A DNA stretch of 55,539 nucleotides from DASPTT01 sp035623275 (GCA_035623275.1 DASPTT010000155.1:1-55539), one strand, 5' to 3'; counted from the first letter of the stretch, positions 27,564-36,034 are shown. Notes: generated by a model from the letters alone, not told the origin. Numbers and translations are program-made.

Positions 27564-28133
27564 GTGACGGTCGACGGGGCGCGTGTCGAGCGGCTCGTGG
27601 CCGAGCTCCTGGAGGCGATCGGCGAGGACCCCACCCGCGACGGCCTGGTCGCCACCCCGCGGCGGATGGCCGCCATGTTCGAGGAGCTCTTCGCCGGGGC
27701 GGCGGTCGACCCGGCCGAGTACCTGACGGTGACCTTCGCGGCGGAGCACGACGAGATGGTGATGGTGCGCGACATCCCCTTCACCTCCCTCTGCGAGCAC
27801 CACATGGTGCCGTTCATCGGCAAGGCCCACGTGGCCTACATCCCCGGCGACGACGGCCGCATCACCGGGCTGTCCAAGCTGGCCCGCCTGGTAGACGCCT
27901 ACGCCCGGCGGCTCCAGGTCCAGGAGCGGATGACGTCCCAGATCGCCGACACCATGGAGCGGGCCCTGGAGCCCCGGGGGGTGCTCGTCGTCGTCGAGGC
28001 GGAGCACCTGTGCATGGCCATGCGCGGGGTGCGCAAGCCGGGGACGCTCACCGTCACCTCGGCCGTGCGCGGCCTGTTCCGGGAGGACCCCCGGACCCGG
28101 GCCGAGGCCATGGCCTTCGTGCACGGCCGCTGA
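27564..28133 (+). CDS. folE: GTP cyclohydrolase I
   Basis: First step of folate synthesis: GTP to dihydroneopterin triphosphate. The 189-residue protein carries the zinc and catalytic residues in SLCEHHMVPFIGKAHVAYIP, the LSKLARLVDAYARRLQVQER signature and the second zinc Cys in EHLCMAMRGV. A GAGGTCGGG sequence precedes the GTG. It opens the folE-folP-(pseudophosphatase)-folB-folK cluster. Confidence 0.95.
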   Translation: MTVDGARVERLVAELLEAIGEDPTRDGLVATPRRMAAMFEELFAGAAVDPAEYLTVTFAAEHDEMVMVRDIPFTSLCEHHMVPFIGKAHVAYIPGDDGRITGLSKLARLVDAYARRLQVQERMTSQIADTMERALEPRGVLVVVEAEHLCMAMRGVRKPGTLTVTSAVRGLFREDPRTRAEAMAFVHGR

Positions 28134-28143
28134 CCAGGCGCTC

Positions 28144-28149
28144 TACGCT
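28144..28149 (+). promoter_or_regulatory. -10 element TACGCT of folP (leaderless type)
   Basis: TACGCT lies in the 22-base gap between folE and folP and ends 6 bases before the folP ATG, which has no ribosome binding site. Confidence 0.5.
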
Positions 28150-28155
28150 ACGGCG

Positions 28156-28962
28156 ATGCGCCCCGCCGTCATGGGCATCCTCAACGTGACCCCCGACTCC
28201 TTCGCGGACGGCGGCCGCTACCTGGACTTCGAGGCCGCCCTGGCACACGGCATGGCCATGGCGGCGGCGGGGGCGGACGTGGTCGACGTCGGGGGCGAGT
28301 CCAGCCGGCCCGGGGCCCTCCCCGTGCCCGAGGAGGAAGAGCGTCGCCGGGTGCTCCCCGTGGTCGAGGCGCTGGCGCCGCACGTGCGGGTGTCGGTGGA
28401 CACGGTCAAGCCCGGTGTCGCCCGGGCCGCGGTGGCGGCCGGTGCGACCTTGCTCAACGACGTGTCGGCCTCGCTTTGGCCCGTGGCGGCCGAGTGCGGG
28501 GTGGGGTGGGTGGCCATGCACATGCAGGGCACGCCGCGGACCATGCAGGACGCCCCCCGCTACGACGACGTGGTCGCCGAGGTGCGCGACTTCCTGGTCG
28601 CCCGCGTCGAGGACGCCGCGGCCGCGGGCGTGCACGAGATCTGGGTCGACCCGGGCATCGGCTTCGGCAAGACCGTCGACCACAACCTCTCGCTCCTGCG
28701 GCACCTGCCCGAGCTCGTCGCCCTCGGTCGGCCGGTGCTGGTGGGCACCAGCCGCAAGAGCTTCCTGGGAAAGATCGCGCCGGGGCCGGGCGGCGCGGTC
28801 TTGCCCGTCGAGGAGCGGCTGGCGGGCTCGATCGCCACCGCGACCTGGTCGATGCTCGCCGGCGCGGCCATGGTGCGGGTCCACGACGTGGCCGCCACCG
28901 TGCAGGCGGCGACGCTGGTGGGCGAGGCCCGGCTGCCCGAGCTCGAGACGGCGGCCCGGTGA
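28156..28962 (+). CDS. folP: Dihydropteroate synthase
   Basis: Condenses p-aminobenzoate with the pterin pyrophosphate; the target of sulfonamides. The 268-residue TIM barrel has GILNVTPDSFADGG at the N-terminus, VDVGGESSRPGA, the VSVDTVKPGVA strand, WVDPGIGFGKTVDHN and GTSRKSFLG. All substrate-binding motifs are intact, so it should be active rather than a FolP2-like paralogue. Confidence 0.95.
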   Translation: MRPAVMGILNVTPDSFADGGRYLDFEAALAHGMAMAAAGADVVDVGGESSRPGALPVPEEEERRRVLPVVEALAPHVRVSVDTVKPGVARAAVAAGATLLNDVSASLWPVAAECGVGWVAMHMQGTPRTMQDAPRYDDVVAEVRDFLVARVEDAAAAGVHEIWVDPGIGFGKTVDHNLSLLRHLPELVALGRPVLVGTSRKSFLGKIAPGPGGAVLPVEERLAGSIATATWSMLAGAAMVRVHDVAATVQAATLVGEARLPELETAAR

Positions 28963-28986
28963 GGGGGGCCCGATGAGGGGAACCCG

Positions 28987-29511
28987 GTGAAGGGCAAGTG
29001 GGCCGCGGGGATCCCGCCGCGCAATTTCACCTGGGTGGTCCAGGACCAGCTGGCGGTGAGCGAGCGCCCGGGCGGCTTCGCGCCGAACCACCGGAGGGTG
29101 CGCCGCCAGGAGGAGATCATCTGGCTGCGCAACCAGGGCTTCACCCGCGTGGTCTCGCTGCTCCCGTCGCCGCACAACCTGGCCGCCTACGACGAGGAGT
29201 CCATGGTCTGGTCGCACTTCCCGCTGGCGCCCTCGGGCGACGCGCGCGAGACGCTGGTCGAGCTGTACCGCAACCTCGACGGCTGGCTGCGCGCCGGCGA
29301 GCGCCTGCTGCTGCACCAGGAGGAGCTCGGCGACCGGGTGATGGGCGTGGTGGCCGGCTACCTCATCGTGTCCGGGCGCCTGCCCGGCGGCCCCCAGGCC
29401 ATCGCCGCCGTCGAGCGGCTGGTCGGCCGCCAGCTCGGCCCCCAGGGTCGCGACCTCGTCGCCCAGGCGGAGTCCCTGGGTCGCGCCGTGCGCGAGCCCG
29501 ACGACACCTGA
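28987..29511 (+). CDS. Dual-specificity-phosphatase-like protein lacking the catalytic cysteine (predicted pseudophosphatase)
   Basis: A 174-residue protein whose layout follows the small tyrosine/dual-specificity phosphatases: an N-terminal NFTWVVQDQLAVSERPG segment, a middle strand-helix with IIWLRNQGFTRVVSLLPS, then LLLHQEELGDRVMGVVAGYL where the HCx5R loop should be. His110 and Arg117 are in register, but the nucleophilic Cys is Gln111, so no cysteinyl-phosphate can form. It sits between folP and folB in the same direction with short gaps. A phosphate-binding or regulatory role is inferred; a link to pterin metabolism is suggested only by position. Confidence 0.6.
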   Translation: MKGKWAAGIPPRNFTWVVQDQLAVSERPGGFAPNHRRVRRQEEIIWLRNQGFTRVVSLLPSPHNLAAYDEESMVWSHFPLAPSGDARETLVELYRNLDGWLRAGERLLLHQEELGDRVMGVVAGYLIVSGRLPGGPQAIAAVERLVGRQLGPQGRDLVAQAESLGRAVREPDDT

Positions 29512-29515
29512 GGGC

Positions 29516-29884
29516 GTGGCCAGCGGCGACCGGATCGAGCTTCGGGGCCTGCGGCTCCTCGCCGCGGTCGGGGTCTCCGACGGCGAGCGGGCGCGGCGCC
29601 AGCCGGTGGAGGTCGACCTCGACCTCGGGCTCGACCTGGCACCGGCCGGTGCGGCCGACGACCTGGCCGCCACCGTGGACTACGCGGCGGTGCTCGACGC
29701 CGTCGCCGCCGTGGTCACGGGGTCGGAGCACCGGCTCCTCGAGGCGCTGGCCGAGGCCGTCGCCGCTGCCGTGCTGCGCGACCGCCGGGTGGACGACGTG
29801 ACCGTGTCGCTGCGCAAGCTGCAGCCGCCCGTGCCCTACGACCTGGCCGGGGCGGGCGTGCGCCTGACGCGGCGGCGGGCCTGA
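29516..29884 (+). CDS. folB: Dihydroneopterin aldolase
   Basis: Cleaves 7,8-dihydroneopterin to 6-hydroxymethyl-dihydropterin. The 122-residue protein has the tunnelling fold with ELRGLRLLAAVGVSDGERAR near the N-terminus, a TVDYAAVLDAVAAVV helix, HRLLEALAEAVA and the C-terminal SLRKLQPPVPYDL. The GTG begins 4 bases after the previous stop. Confidence 0.93.
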   Translation: MASGDRIELRGLRLLAAVGVSDGERARRQPVEVDLDLGLDLAPAGAADDLAATVDYAAVLDAVAAVVTGSEHRLLEALAEAVAAAVLRDRRVDDVTVSLRKLQPPVPYDLAGAGVRLTRRRA

Positions 29885-29907
29885 CCGCCCGACGCCAGGC
29901 GCCCGCC

Positions 29908-30366
29908 GTGCGCGCCTTCCTCGGCCTCGGCTCGAACCTGGGGGACCGCCTGGCCCACCTGCGCCGGGCCGTCGCCGCCATCCCCGACGTGGTGGCCGTG
30001 TCCCGGGTCTACGAGACCGAGCCGGTGGGCGGCCCGCCGGGCCAGGGCCCCTACCTCAACGCGGTCGTCGAGCTCCACACGGAGGCGGGACCCCGGGAGC
30101 TCCTCGCCCTGGCCCGGCGGCTGGAGGCCGAGGCGGGCCGGGAGCGGGCCGAGCGCTTCGGGCCGCGCACCCTCGACGTGGACGTCCTCCTGGTCGGGGA
30201 CCTGCAGGTCGAGGAGGAGGACCTGATCGTGCCCCATCCCCGGCTCTTCGAACGGCGCTTCGTCCTCGCCCCCCTGGCCGAGCTCGCCCCCGAGCTGGTG
30301 CCGCACGAAGCGTGGGAACGGGCTGGTGGCCGGGTTCGGGTCTTCGCTACACTGGGTGAGTCCTGA
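29908..30366 (+). CDS. folK: 6-hydroxymethyl-7,8-dihydropterin pyrophosphokinase
   Basis: Transfers pyrophosphate from ATP to the pterin that FolP uses. The 152-residue protein has the FLGLGSNLGDRLAHLR N-terminus, YETEPVGGPPGQGPYLNAVV, and the Mg-binding GPRTLDVDVLL with both aspartates, followed by PHPRLFERRFVLAPLAELAP. GTG start, 23 bases after folB. Confidence 0.95.
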   Translation: MRAFLGLGSNLGDRLAHLRRAVAAIPDVVAVSRVYETEPVGGPPGQGPYLNAVVELHTEAGPRELLALARRLEAEAGRERAERFGPRTLDVDVLLVGDLQVEEEDLIVPHPRLFERRFVLAPLAELAPELVPHEAWERAGGRVRVFATLGES

Positions 30367-30424
30367 TCCGATCGCTGTATGCGACCGGCACCCACACCGG
30401 GGCTGGAGCGCAGAAGGGGGTCTG

Positions 30425-31183
30425 GTGGTCACAACTCGCGTGATCGGCGCCGGCCGCGCCGGTCGCTCCCTGGCCGGAGCGCTGGCCGATGCGGGCTGCC
30501 CCGTGCTCGACGTGCTCGGGCGCGGCGACGACCCGTCCGCGGCGGCCGAGGGGGTCGACGTGCTGGTGATCGCCACGCCCGACGCCGTCGTCGCCGAGCT
30601 GGCCGCGGCCGTCCGCCCCGTGGCGGACACGGTGGTCGCCCACCTGTCGGGGGCGTTGGGCCTGGAGGTCCTGGCACCCCACGCCCGTCGCGGCTCGCTG
30701 CACCCCCTGGTGCCGCTGCCGAGCCCCGAGGTCGGCCGCCGGCGGCTGCGCTCGGGCGTGCCCTTCGCGCTCGCCGGCGACGCTGCGCTTGCCGAGCTGG
30801 TGACCGCGCTCGGGGGCACCGCCTTGCGGGTGGAGGACGACCGCCGGGTGGCGTACCACGCGGCGGCGTGCATCGCCGCCAACCACGTGGTCGCGCTGCT
30901 CGGCCAGGCCGAGCGCGTGGCCGCGCTGGCCGGTCTGCCGCTGGACGCCTTCCTCGGCCTGACCCGCGCCGCTCTCGACGACGTCGAGTCGCTGGGGGCG
31001 CACGCCGCGCTCACCGGCCCGGCGGCCCGCGGCGACGACGCCACCGTGGCACGCCATCGCGCCCTGCTGGCGGCCGAGGCCCAGGCCGAGCTCGCCGGCT
31101 ACGACGCCGGCGTCGCCCTTGCCCGGCGCCTGGCGGGCGCTCCCCAGACGGGGGCGCGGGAGGCGTTGTCCTCGTGCGCGTGA
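30425..31183 (+). CDS. Rossmann-fold DUF2520 protein (ketopantoate reductase-like)
   Basis: A 252-residue protein with an N-terminal NAD(P)-binding site, RVIGAGRAGRSLAGALADAG, a second strand DVLVIATPDAVVAELA, and a C-terminal helical DUF2520 domain (VAYHAAACIAANHVVALLGQ). The family sits upstream of panC in many actinobacteria (Rv3603c in M. tuberculosis). Because it is built like ketopantoate reductase and no panE is present here, it may supply pantoate for PanC; this is inference. The GTG has a GGGGG ribosome binding site 6 bases upstream. The stop overlaps panC. Confidence 0.85.
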   Translation: MVTTRVIGAGRAGRSLAGALADAGCPVLDVLGRGDDPSAAAEGVDVLVIATPDAVVAELAAAVRPVADTVVAHLSGALGLEVLAPHARRGSLHPLVPLPSPEVGRRRLRSGVPFALAGDAALAELVTALGGTALRVEDDRRVAYHAAACIAANHVVALLGQAERVAALAGLPLDAFLGLTRAALDDVESLGAHAALTGPAARGDDATVARHRALLAAEAQAELAGYDAGVALARRLAGAPQTGAREALSSCA

Positions 31184-32118
31184 TCACCACCACCGCCGGC
31201 TTCGCCGACGCACTGGAGGCCGAGCGGGCCACCGGGCGAACGGTCGGCCTCGTTCCCACCATGGGCGCCCTGCACGCGGGGCACCGATCCCTCGTCGAGC
31301 GGGCCGCGGCCGAGTGCGACGTCGTGGCCGTCACGGTGTTCGTGAACCCGCTGCAATTCGGCGACGCCACCGACCTGGCGACCTACCCGCGTGATCTGGA
31401 CGGTGACGTCGCCCTGGCCGAGGCGGCGGGCGCGCACGTGGTCTTCGCACCGTCGGTCGAGGAGATGTACCCCGGGTTCCCCGAGCCGCTGCAGACCTCG
31501 GTGCACGTGGCAGCGCTCGGCGACCGCCTCGAGGGGGCCTCGCGCCCCGGCCACTTCGACGGGGTGGCCACGGTGGTGGCGAAGCTCTTGTCGCTGGCCG
31601 GCCGTTGCCGCGCCTACTTCGGCGACAAGGACTACCAGCAGCTGGCGGTGGTGCGCCGCATGGCGACGGACCTGTCGCTGCCCGTGACCGTCGTCGGGTG
31701 CCCGACCGTGCGCGAGCCCGACGGGTTGGCGCTCTCCAGCCGCAACGTCCGCCTGTCGCCCCCCGCGCGCAAGGCCGCGCTGGCCCTGCGCCGCGCGCTG
31801 GACGCGGGTCTCGGCGCCCTGGCCGCGGGCGAGCGCGACGCCGGAGCGGTCGAGGCCGCCATGCGCGAGGAGCTCACGGTGGACCCGCTCGTCGAGGCGG
31901 ACTACGCGGTGGCGGTGGACGCCGCCACGCTCGCACCCTTCGAGGGGCCGCTGCAGGGCGAGTTGCGCCTGCTCGTCGCCGCCCTCGTGGGCGGGGTGCG
32001 GCTCATCGACAACGACGGCACCGTCGTGACAGACGCGGCGCTCGGGGCCTCGGGCGAGGACAAGGCGACGGATGCGCGTGGCCTGGTCGCAGCTGCGTAC
32101 AACGGAGAGGAGCGCTAG
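31174..32118 (+). CDS. panC: Pantothenate synthetase
   Basis: Joins pantoate and beta-alanine using ATP. The 314-residue protein has VGLVPTMGALHAGHRSLVE with the HxGH motif, VTVFVNPLQFG, the YFGDKDYQQL motif and EPDGLALSSRNVRLSP. I start it at the GTG at 31174, with GGGAGG 10 bases before it; a GTG at 31180 would overlap the previous stop as GTGA. panD, which makes the beta-alanine substrate, is the next gene. Confidence 0.94.
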   Translation: MRVITTTAGFADALEAERATGRTVGLVPTMGALHAGHRSLVERAAAECDVVAVTVFVNPLQFGDATDLATYPRDLDGDVALAEAAGAHVVFAPSVEEMYPGFPEPLQTSVHVAALGDRLEGASRPGHFDGVATVVAKLLSLAGRCRAYFGDKDYQQLAVVRRMATDLSLPVTVVGCPTVREPDGLALSSRNVRLSPPARKAALALRRALDAGLGALAAGERDAGAVEAAMREELTVDPLVEADYAVAVDAATLAPFEGPLQGELRLLVAALVGGVRLIDNDGTVVTDAALGASGEDKATDARGLVAAAYNGEER

Positions 32119-32120
32119 GG

Positions 32121-32513
32121 ATGCGCCGGCGCATGATGAAGTCGAAGATCCACCGGGCGACGGTCACGGACGCCAACCTGGACTACGTGGGCTCGATCAG
32201 CCTCGACCCCGAGCTGATGCGCCTGGCCGACATCGTCGAGTGGGAGCAGGTCGCGGTGCTCGACATCGACAACGGCGCCCGCTTCGAGACCTACGCCATC
32301 GTGGGCGGTCCCGGCGAGGTCTGCCTCAACGGCGCGGCGGCGCGCCTGGTGCATCGCGGCGACAAGGTCATCGTCATCACCTATGCCGACTACGAGGCGG
32401 CGGAGCTCGAGGCGTTCGAGCCCCGCATCGTCCACGTCGACGTGCAGAACGCCCCGGTGGACGAGTCGACCGCCAAGCTCGAGGCCGAGTTCCGCCGCGT
32501 CGTCGCGGGCTGA
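32121..32513 (+). CDS. panD: Aspartate 1-decarboxylase
   Basis: Makes beta-alanine from L-aspartate for pantothenate. The 130-residue proenzyme contains the self-cleavage site in YVGSISLDP: cleavage between Gly and Ser would leave the pyruvoyl group. MKSKIHRATVTDANLDY precedes it and NGARFETYAIVG follows. The ATG has an AGGAG about 8 bases upstream and lies 2 bases after the panC stop. Confidence 0.94.
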   Translation: MRRRMMKSKIHRATVTDANLDYVGSISLDPELMRLADIVEWEQVAVLDIDNGARFETYAIVGGPGEVCLNGAAARLVHRGDKVIVITYADYEAAELEAFEPRIVHVDVQNAPVDESTAKLEAEFRRVVAG

Positions 32514-32539
32514 GGCCCGCCGGCGACGCGCGTCGACCC

Positions 32540-34246
32540 GTGGGCACGACCGCCGACGTGCAACTCGACGTCCTGGTCCTGGGCTCCGGGGTGGCGGGGC
32601 TCTCAGCGGTCGTCCGGCTGACCGAGGTCCCCGGACTGCGGGTGGGAGTGCTCACCAAGGCGGAGCTGGCCGCGTCGGCCACCCGCTGGGCCCAGGGCGG
32701 CGTGGCCGCGGTCCTGGGCGACGACGAGGACTCCACCGACCTCCATCTGGCCGACACGTTGGCCGCCGGCGCGGGCATGTGCGACGTCGACGCCGTGCGC
32801 GTCCTGGTCGACGAGGGGCCGCTGCGGGTCCGCGAGCTCATCGCGCTGGGCGCCGTCTTCGACCGCGAGGCCGGCGGCGCCCTGGCCCTGTCCCGCGAGG
32901 GCGGGCACTCCACGGCGCGCGTCATCCACGCCGGCGGTGCCGCCACCGGCGCGGAGGTCGAGCGCGCCTTGGTCGACACGGTGCGCCAGAGCGCGGCCGC
33001 GGTCCTGGAGCGCTGGTTCGCGCTGGACCTGGTGGTCGACGCCGGCCGCTGCACGGGCGTCGTCGCCCTCGACCCCTCGGGCGCGCGCCAGGAGGTCGCG
33101 GCGCGCCACGTGGTCCTGGCCACGGGCGGCGCCGGCCAGCTCTATGCGGTGACCACCAATCCGGTCGAGGCCACCGGCGACGGCACGGCCATGGCGCTGC
33201 GGGCCGGGGTGCCGGTGGCGGACGTGGAGTTCTTCCAGTTCCATCCGACCGCCCTCCACCACCCCGCCATGCCCCGTCCGCTGCTCTCCGAGGCGCTGCG
33301 CGGGCACGGGGCCCTGCTGCGGGACGCGTCGGGCGAACGCTTCGTCGACGAGCTCGCCCCGCGCGACGTGGTGAGCCGGGCCATGGCGGCGCGCATGGCC
33401 GAACAGCACGTCGACCATCTCTGGCTCGATGCCACCGGGCTCGAGGCCTTCGACCAGCGGTTCCCGACCATCGCCGCGTCGGTGCGGGCCGTGGGTCTCG
33501 ACCCCGCCGAGAGCTGGCTGCCGATCGCCCCGGCCGCCCATCACATCTCCGGCGGGGTCATCACCGACCTCGACGGGGCCAGCGCCATGCCCGGGCTGTG
33601 GGCGGCCGGCGAGTGCGCGTGCACGGGCGTGCACGGGGCCAACCGCCTGGCGTCCAACTCGCTGCTGGAGGGGATGGTGTTCGCGGCACGGTTGGCGGAG
33701 GCGATCGAGGCGGGGCGCGACGGCCCCGTCCCGAGCGGGGCCATGGGCCCGCTGCTGGGCGCGGGCGGCGAGGCCGGTGCCGGCGGCGAGATCGGGGCCG
33801 TCGGCCTCGCCGTGCTGGCGTCACCCGCGTGGGCCGGGGCCCGCCGGCCGCCGGCGGGTGGGGGTGGTCCCGAGTCGGGCACGGCCGAGAGCGAGGCCGA
33901 TCTGGCCAAGGGCCGCGACCGGCTCCAGCGGGCGATGACCGAGGGCGCGGGCGTCCTGCGCTCCGCCGCCTCCCTCCAGGCCGCGGCGCGAGCGGTGGCG
34001 ACCGTCGAGGCCGAATGCCTCGGGGCCGGGGCCGGGCCCGGGGTGGCTTCGGACCCGGGCGTCGGGCGGGCCCGTGGCGAGCTGGCCAACCTGGTCGAGC
34101 TCTCCTGGGCCCTGCTTCGCGCCGCCGACGCACGCCTCGAGACCCGCGGCGCGCACGCCCGGCGCGAGTACCCCGACCGGGACCCGGCCTGGCGCCGGCG
34201 CATCGTCCACGGGGTCGCCGAGGTGCCGGGCGAGGCTGCGCTGTGA
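32540..34246 (+). CDS. nadB: L-aspartate oxidase
   Basis: FAD enzyme that oxidises L-aspartate to iminoaspartate, the first step of de novo NAD synthesis. The 568-residue protein has VLVLGSGVAGLSAVVRL for FAD, SATRWAQGGVAAVLGDDEDS, REGGHSTARVIHAGG, HPTALHHPAM and GECACTGVHGANRLASNSLL. Between the flavoprotein core and the C-terminal helical domain lies an unusually long Gly/Ala/Pro-rich linker (about residues 395-455). The GTG at 32540 has no strong ribosome binding site. It consumes the same substrate as the upstream PanD. No nadA is in the window. Confidence 0.93.
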   Translation: MGTTADVQLDVLVLGSGVAGLSAVVRLTEVPGLRVGVLTKAELAASATRWAQGGVAAVLGDDEDSTDLHLADTLAAGAGMCDVDAVRVLVDEGPLRVRELIALGAVFDREAGGALALSREGGHSTARVIHAGGAATGAEVERALVDTVRQSAAAVLERWFALDLVVDAGRCTGVVALDPSGARQEVAARHVVLATGGAGQLYAVTTNPVEATGDGTAMALRAGVPVADVEFFQFHPTALHHPAMPRPLLSEALRGHGALLRDASGERFVDELAPRDVVSRAMAARMAEQHVDHLWLDATGLEAFDQRFPTIAASVRAVGLDPAESWLPIAPAAHHISGGVITDLDGASAMPGLWAAGECACTGVHGANRLASNSLLEGMVFAARLAEAIEAGRDGPVPSGAMGPLLGAGGEAGAGGEIGAVGLAVLASPAWAGARRPPAGGGGPESGTAESEADLAKGRDRLQRAMTEGAGVLRSAASLQAAARAVATVEAECLGAGAGPGVASDPGVGRARGELANLVELSWALLRAADARLETRGAHARREYPDRDPAWRRRIVHGVAEVPGEAAL

Positions 34247-35184
34247 GCGGCCCCGCGGACCTGGTCTCGGCATGGCCCTCCTCGGGCCCACCGGACCCGC
34301 CGATCGTGGCGGTGCGCGATGCCGTGGCGCGCGCCCTGGCCGAAGACGTCCTGCCCATCGGCGACCTGACCGCCGCGCTGGTGCCTGCCGCCACCGTGGC
34401 CCGTGCCGGGATCGTGTCACGTGCGCACGGCGTGCTCGCCGGCTCGCTGTGCGCCGTGGAGGCCTTCCGCCAGGTCGACCCCGCGCTGGAGGTGGACTGG
34501 CGGACGGCGGACGGGGGCGCGCTGTCGCCCGGCACGGTGGTGGGCGTCGTGCACGGGTCGTTGCGCTCGATCCTCACCGCGGAGCGCACCGCCCTCAACT
34601 TCCTCTGCCACCTCTCGGGCGTGGCCACGCTGGCCTCCCGCTACGTCGCCGTGGTGACGGCGGCCAACCCCGGCACCCGCGTGCTCGACACGCGCAAGAC
34701 GACACCGGGGCTGCGGGCCCTGGAGAAGGCGGCGGTGCGCGCCGGGGGCGGCTGGAACCACCGGGCCAACCTTTCCGACGCGGTGCTGGTGAAGGACAAC
34801 CACCTCGGCGGCCTTGGCATCGCCGAGGCCGTGCACCTGGCGCGCCGGTGGTGGCCGGGGCGCATGGTGGAGGTCGAGTGCGACCGCATCGACCAGGTGG
34901 CCGAGGCCGTCGACGCGGGGGCGTCCGCCGTGCTCCTCGACAACATGGGCCCGGACGACGTCGCCGCCTGCGTGGCCCTGGTGCGAGCGCGCACCGAGCC
35001 CGGCGCCCTGCTCGTGGAGGTCTCCGGCGGGGTGCGCCTCGACACCGCGGGGGCGCTGGCCGCAGCCGGTGCCGACCTGCTGTCGGTCGGCGCGCTGACG
35101 CATTCGGCACCTGCGCTCGATCTCGGGCTCGACCTGCTCGGGGACGAGGACCGCCCGGGGGACGGGCGAGAAAGCGAGGGTTGA
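34243..35184 (+). CDS. nadC: Nicotinate-nucleotide pyrophosphorylase (quinolinate phosphoribosyltransferase)
   Basis: Converts quinolinate and PRPP to nicotinate mononucleotide. The 313-residue protein overlaps the nadB stop (GTGA) and contains ALAEDVLPIGDLTAALV, ERTALNFLCHLSGVATL, VLDTRKTTPGLRALEKAAVR, AVLVKDNHLG and EVSGGVRL, all conserved in the family. Its pathway partner nadE is at 11030-12856. Confidence 0.94.
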   Translation: MSGPADLVSAWPSSGPPDPPIVAVRDAVARALAEDVLPIGDLTAALVPAATVARAGIVSRAHGVLAGSLCAVEAFRQVDPALEVDWRTADGGALSPGTVVGVVHGSLRSILTAERTALNFLCHLSGVATLASRYVAVVTAANPGTRVLDTRKTTPGLRALEKAAVRAGGGWNHRANLSDAVLVKDNHLGGLGIAEAVHLARRWWPGRMVEVECDRIDQVAEAVDAGASAVLLDNMGPDDVAACVALVRARTEPGALLVEVSGGVRLDTAGALAAAGADLLSVGALTHSAPALDLGLDLLGDEDRPGDGRESEG

Positions 35185-35189
35185 GCGGC

Positions 35190-36023
35190 GTGCTGCTGGC
35201 GATCGACGTGGGCAACACCGAGACGGTGGTCGGGCTCTTCAGCCTCGGCGACGACGACACGGACCCGCCCGGGAGCCGCTCGGCGCCCCCGGTGCCGCCC
35301 GAGCCGGCCGGGCTGCTGCACCACTGGCGGCTCTCCACCGTGGACGACCGCACTCCCGACGAGCACGCGCTGCTCCTGTCGCAGCTCCTCGACCTCGACG
35401 GGATGGACGTCGGCGAGGTGGTCACGGGCATCGCCATCACGTCCTCGGTGCCCATGGTCACCACGTCCCTGCGCGACATGGCCGAGCGGTGGTTCGACGT
35501 CCCCTGCATCGTCCTCGAGCCGGGGGTGAAGTCGGGCATGCCGATCCTCTACGACAACCCCAAGGAGGTCGGGGCGGACCGCATCGCCAATGCCATCGGC
35601 GCCTACGACCTCTACGGCGGGCCATGCATCGTGGTCGACCTGGGGACGGCGACGACGTTCGACGCCATCTCGGCGGACGGCGAGTACCTGGGCGGGGCCA
35701 TCGCCCCGGGAATCGCCATCTCCATGGACGCCCTCTTCCACCACGCGGCCGCGCTCCGCAGGGTCGAGCTGGTGGAGCCGCGCAGCGTCATCGGCAAGTC
35801 GACGGTGGAGTCCATCCAGTCGGGGACCCTCTACGGCTACGCCGCGCAGGTCGACGGGATGTGCACGAGGATCATGACCGAGCTCGGCCACTGCACGGTG
35901 GTGGCCACGGGCGGGCTGTCGGAGGTCATCGCGCCGCTCGCCACGACCGTCGACCACCGGGAGCCGTGGCTCACCCTCCACGGGCTGCGCCTCGTCTACG
36001 AGCGCAACGTGCGCCTCGGGTAG
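35190..36023 (+). CDS. coaX: Type III pantothenate kinase
   Basis: Phosphorylates pantothenate, the first step of CoA synthesis. The 277-residue protein has the ASKHA-type ATP motif LLAIDVGNTETVVGLF, the pantothenate-binding GADRIANAIGAY, and CIVVDLGTATTFDAIS. A Pro-rich insert (near residues 25-40) lies between the first two strands. The GTG at 35190 is preceded by GAGGG with 9-base spacing; a TTG at 35181 overlapping the nadC stop is the alternative. Its TAG stop begins the lysS promoter hexamer. Confidence 0.92.
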   Translation: MLLAIDVGNTETVVGLFSLGDDDTDPPGSRSAPPVPPEPAGLLHHWRLSTVDDRTPDEHALLLSQLLDLDGMDVGEVVTGIAITSSVPMVTTSLRDMAERWFDVPCIVLEPGVKSGMPILYDNPKEVGADRIANAIGAYDLYGGPCIVVDLGTATTFDAISADGEYLGGAIAPGIAISMDALFHHAAALRRVELVEPRSVIGKSTVESIQSGTLYGYAAQVDGMCTRIMTELGHCTVVATGGLSEVIAPLATTVDHREPWLTLHGLRLVYERNVRLG

Positions 36024-36026
36024 CGT
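36021..36026 (+). promoter_or_regulatory. -10 element TAGCGT of lysS, formed partly by the coaX stop codon
   Basis: TAGCGT begins with the TAG stop of coaX and ends 8 bases before the GTG of lysS at 36035. There is no ribosome binding site. Confidence 0.45.
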
Positions 36027-36034
36027 CGACCCTC

